Source: a virus. From it: a stretch of 64,000 nucleotides of DNA. Below are positions 61,390 to 64,000 of the stretch, one piece after another; position 1 is the first letter of the stretch; every line of letters begins with the position of its first letter. The notes under the pieces are model-generated. The model saw only the letters and a program-made list of their open reading frames with translations. It was not told the origin of the DNA and did no database searches. The translations under genes and the position numbers were made by a program. The stretch spans positions 1 through 64,000 of the IMG/VR virus record IMGVR_UViG_3300028557_002174, one strand, 5' to 3'.

Positions 61390-61977
61390 TTAGTTTATTA
61401 TTTTGAATTTATGTTTATAACAAGTTTTTCTTATGGAACCGTTGTAACCATTATTAACTTTTTTCTCTCTTAATGAGTTTGAGATTTTCATTCTAACATT
61501 TCTTGGACTACCATTGGTAAATCCATTCATTATTAAATAGTTTGCGCCATCAACTAATGATTCAAAAATAAATGACTCGTTAGTTTCAATATTTGTTAAT
61601 GAATATTTATCAAAATTTCCGTTTTTTTCTAAATTATATTTTGATAATTTAATTTTAACTTCATCATTGTAGGTATTTCGTCTAAACTCATTTACGATAG
61701 CTAAATTGTAACCAAAACGACTATCGTTTGAATTATAATAATTAATATAATAATTTTCTTTATCAATCAATTTAAAAGACTCACAATACTCAATAACTTC
61801 AAATTTAAAACTATCTTTACCGTGTTTAGTATATGACTTTTGAATGTAAGAATTATCATGTAAACCTTTATCCAACATCCAAAAATGTTTGTACTCCCTT
61901 TTAGATAAATTCAAACTACTACCAATATAAACTTTATTGGTTACTACATTAGTTATTTTATAGATACCACAATTCAC
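61390..61977 (-). CDS. GIY-YIG homing endonuclease
   Basis: 195 residues, from a GTG at 61977. The catalytic domain is at the N-terminus: CGIYKITNVVTNKVYIGSSL (GIY ... YIG), then SKREYKHFWMLDKGLHDNSY (R and H/E of the active site) and ENYYINYYNSNDSRFGYNLA (Glu and the YN end). The C-terminal part (~100-195) is likely a DNA-binding region with a NUMOD-type segment (SFIFESLVDGANYLIMNGFT). Free-standing, like the T4 seg genes. It separates the small 61225 gene from the rightward 62044 gene. Confidence 0.85.
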   Translation of the reverse strand: MNCGIYKITNVVTNKVYIGSSLNLSKREYKHFWMLDKGLHDNSYIQKSYTKHGKDSFKFEVIEYCESFKLIDKENYYINYYNSNDSRFGYNLAIVNEFRRNTYNDEVKIKLSKYNLEKNGNFDKYSLTNIETNESFIFESLVDGANYLIMNGFTNGSPRNVRMKISNSLREKKVNNGYNGSIRKTCYKHKFKIIN

Positions 61978-62028
61978 GAGTTTATCTAAATTAAAGGTTT
62001 ATTGACTATAAATATAGACATCTCCGAA

Positions 62029-62036
62029 TATTTATC
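62029..62036 (+). promoter_or_regulatory. TATTTATC box supporting the ATG at 62044
   Basis: It lies 15 nt before the ATG at 62044. It favours this start over the in-frame TTG at 62002. A TATAAATA at 62007-62014 is the same box on the other strand, facing the GIY-YIG gene. Confidence 0.3.
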
Positions 62037-62043
62037 AATTGTA

Positions 62044-63072
62044 ATGAGTTCAGAAGTAAATAATATCAGTGCGGAATTAAGAAGAGACAAGGACCTTTGG
62101 AAATTGGGACCTGATTGTCCTAAAGAAGGGTTAATGGCGCACGCTTTATTTGACCATTTGGTCTATAGTAATGAGATAAATGCGTTGGATGAACAAGGTA
62201 AAGAAAGAAAAAGACAACTTGAGTTAAGAAAAAGTCAAATTGAAGATGAAATGCAAAATGACACCCAAGGGTTAAAGACTAGTTTACAACAACAGTTAGA
62301 ACAAATTGATGAAGAGTTATCTGAGTTTAATGATTATTATGATGTGTATGATATCATCCCAAAAAATGAAGAATTCTATAGTAATATGGAAATTTTTGAA
62401 ACTTCATGGGATAATAGCCAATATGCTATAGGTAATGAAAAAGAAGTGAAGTGGTCTGCTGAGGAATACGCAAAAGAAATGATTGAGAGTGAAGGTATAA
62501 ATTTTTTCTCAAACAATTTTCTTGAAAATTATATTGATGATGATAGTGTTCAAAGATATGCTGAGGACATGTATAATGACTTGATTTACCAAGACCCTGA
62601 AAGTTGGTTGGACAAGTCACAAAGAGAAACTTCATATGTTCAAGATAATGAAATAAAGTATTTGAATTATCAGATTGAAAAAGTTAGGGGTGAGATTGTT
62701 AATTTACAACAATTAATGGAAAAATCGCCAAGAGAATTACGTGGGGTATTTGAAAATAAAATATCCCAATTGGAAAATAATGCCATCTATGAGTTTGAGC
62801 AAAAGATAGAAGAAATAGAAGAAAGTCCCGAAGGTGATTTTCCTGATGATTTAATTAATCAAGTGATTGATGGGAGGGTAAGTGATGCTATGGACGATAC
62901 TTTAAGTTTTATTAGGGAATGGGATTTAGGACTTTCATACTTTATTTATGAAGATGATTTGATTGAAGGGTGGATTGATAGTGATGGTTATGAGATAATG
63001 TCTCTTTATGATGGTAAAGTTGATGAACAAAAAGTAGAGGGTGTTTATTATTTTATCATAAGAGTTGAATAA
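62044..63072 (+). CDS. Acidic coiled-coil phage protein of unknown function
   Basis: 342 residues from the ATG at 62044 (356 if the TTG at 62002 is used). N-terminal part SSEVNNISAELRRDKDLWKL, two coiled coils (QGKERKRQLELRKSQIEDEM-like ~70-105, and YLNYQIEKVRGEIVNLQQLM ~210-240), and an acidic C-terminal domain (SFIREWDLGLSYFIYEDDLI, near the end EGVYYFIIRVE). No family recognised. It resembles the 60170 protein in acidity and aromatic content. Confidence 0.6.
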   Translation: MSSEVNNISAELRRDKDLWKLGPDCPKEGLMAHALFDHLVYSNEINALDEQGKERKRQLELRKSQIEDEMQNDTQGLKTSLQQQLEQIDEELSEFNDYYDVYDIIPKNEEFYSNMEIFETSWDNSQYAIGNEKEVKWSAEEYAKEMIESEGINFFSNNFLENYIDDDSVQRYAEDMYNDLIYQDPESWLDKSQRETSYVQDNEIKYLNYQIEKVRGEIVNLQQLMEKSPRELRGVFENKISQLENNAIYEFEQKIEEIEESPEGDFPDDLINQVIDGRVSDAMDDTLSFIREWDLGLSYFIYEDDLIEGWIDSDGYEIMSLYDGKVDEQKVEGVYYFIIRVE

Positions 63073-63099
63073 ATAAAATGGTGTTTTATTCTTATGTAA

Positions 63100-63885
63100 A
63101 TGGCGAGGAAGAAAAAATCATTTAAATTAAATCCTGATTGGATGCTCTCGCAACCAATAGATTTTGAATATAACAAATATACCTTACTTAATTACATTCA
63201 AAAATGTGAGGAAAATTTTGACGAGTTTAAAATTTATCCTGATTTTGTTGAGTTGGCACTTCACTTAGCAAATGTTCAATCTTTAGTTAAAGAAAAAAGA
63301 TTACTACAAACAAAAAAGAAATTTGAATCTTGTGATGATGAGATTCTTTTGAAAGAACTTCAACCACTTAAGTTACCCGAACTACAAGACAGTGATTTTG
63401 GTGAGTTAGAAAAGACATTGGTTTTTTCTGGTAACAGATTGATGGACACCTTTAATATTGGGAAGTCCATTTGGTCCATAGTATATGAATCAACAACCAT
63501 CAATCTAAAGAAAAACAAAGACAACATGGGGGTTGGTCACGGATACATCTATTATCCCAACAAAAGTAAGAAACAAGTATTTTTGTGGGAGTATTCAATC
63601 AGAAAGATGAAAAGAACCAAATCAGACGCCAAGATTTATTTTGATATGGTATGGAGTGGTGACCCTCAAGGTCAACGAGTTACCACGTTAGTTAAAGATG
63701 CAACATCGTGGAAGGACTTGGTGGATTTCACCAAGTTACCGATATTTGAGGTAAATACCAATGAGAATTTTCCATTTGAACAGACTTTGGTTCCGATGTT
63801 AAAGAGAAAACTATTGGCGTATATCCTTCAAAGTGTTCCAAAAGAAGATTGGGAATCGTTTGACAGTTTAAAAATTATTTCCTAA
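63100..63885 (+). CDS. Phage protein of unknown function
   Basis: 261 residues, basic start (MARKKKSFKLNPDWMLSQPI), helical first half, then a beta-rich second half (GVGHGYIYYPNKSKKQVFLW, AKIYFDMVWSGDPQGQRVTT) and a C-terminal helix (QTLVPMLKRKLLAYILQSVP). No family recognised. Tight context with the partial gene that follows. Confidence 0.6.
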   Translation: MARKKKSFKLNPDWMLSQPIDFEYNKYTLLNYIQKCEENFDEFKIYPDFVELALHLANVQSLVKEKRLLQTKKKFESCDDEILLKELQPLKLPELQDSDFGELEKTLVFSGNRLMDTFNIGKSIWSIVYESTTINLKKNKDNMGVGHGYIYYPNKSKKQVFLWEYSIRKMKRTKSDAKIYFDMVWSGDPQGQRVTTLVKDATSWKDLVDFTKLPIFEVNTNENFPFEQTLVPMLKRKLLAYILQSVPKEDWESFDSLKIIS

Positions 63886-63894
63886 TTTTGTTTC

Positions 63895-64000
63895 ATGGGA
63901 TTCACAAAACGATTCGTAGACCAAAAGAAAGTGAAAGTTCATTTGGAAAATTCCGATTTGAAGACTTTGTTCTCTCCGAGGGTTGATGCTTTTATTTTTA
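63895..64000 (+). CDS. Start of a further protein (3' truncated by the window)
   Basis: ATG at 63895, 9 nt after the previous stop; 35 codons are visible (MGFTKRFVDQKKVKVHLENS and on) without a stop. It looks like a normal coding start in the same operon. Nothing can be said of function. Confidence 0.5.
   Translation, partial: MGFTKRFVDQKKVKVHLENSDLKTLFSPRVDAFIF

Noticed and set aside
62007-62014. T4-type late promoter TATAAATA on the plus strand
   Set aside because: Here it is the minus-strand copy of the TATTTATA box facing the GIY-YIG gene. Most genes in the window carry the TATTTATA form on their own strand, so the T4 sequence in T4 orientation does not explain the pattern.
1-64000. tRNA genes, integrase, transposase or plasmid partition genes
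   Set aside because: None recognised by eye in the gaps or frames. The gaps are short (longest 180 bp), and tRNAs could only be excluded with certainty by a covariance-model scan.

Overview
The window reads as part of a large tailed-phage (Caudoviricetes) genome that carries T4-type replication and recombination genes and probably infects a Bacteroidota host. Evidence for the phage: an SbcD/SbcC-like (T4 gp47/gp46-like) nuclease pair, a primase, a RuvC-like resolvase, an endolysin with spanin-like neighbours, large virion fibres ending in peptidase S74 chaperone domains, and two free-standing homing endonucleases. Evidence for the host: promoter-like TTTG-N20/21-TAnnTTTG (or TTTA) elements, starts without Shine-Dalgarno sites, SprB-like repeats, a Bacteroidota-type H1/Hc1-like histone, and a short sigma-70 factor lacking region 1.1. 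The sequence is AT-rich, densely packed, and has many ATGA/TAATG overlaps. No tRNA, rRNA, integrase or CRISPR array was seen.

Layout. 1-470: end of a virion fibre-type protein, then a terminator. 512-14817: about 14 kb of sugar and protein modification genes, including glycosyltransferases, FkbM and other methyltransferases, hexapeptide acetyltransferases, a short DegT-type aminotransferase, a SET-domain protein, a sulfotransferase-like protein, and three enzymes of ADP-heptose synthesis (HldD-like epimerase, HldE-type nucleotidyltransferase, HldE-type kinase). One 763-residue protein joins a GT4 glycosyltransferase to a TibC/Aah-type protein O-heptosyltransferase with its four-cysteine iron finger. 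14882-22899: four mucin-like proteins with long Thr/Pro tracts between Cys-rich or SprB-like modules. 22926-25115: another virion protein. 25117-35447: resolvase, primase, PD-(D/E)XK nuclease, gp47/gp46 pair, a methyltransferase and a sigma factor. 35468-38321: likely lysis cassette. 38324-45110: possible head-assembly proteins, small genes, a histone H1-like protein, DnaJ and a metalloprotease-like protein. 45111-49747: ribbon-helix-helix protein, LAGLIDADG endonuclease, D12 adenine methylase, WCTA/LRR protein, thioredoxin and glutaredoxin. 49842-60173: three tandem collagen-like fibres of about 1,100-1,190 residues, each with a C-terminal S74 domain. 60170-64000: acidic phage proteins of unknown function and a GIY-YIG endonuclease.

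How it may fit together. The most interesting hypothesis is that the phage makes activated heptose and transfers it, with other sugars and with methyl, acetyl and possibly sulfate decorations, to Ser/Thr of its own Thr-rich virion proteins, giving a glycosylated, mucin-like virion surface. The gene families and their adjacency are read from the sequence; the substrate link is inference. Family assignments come from motif recognition without database searches.
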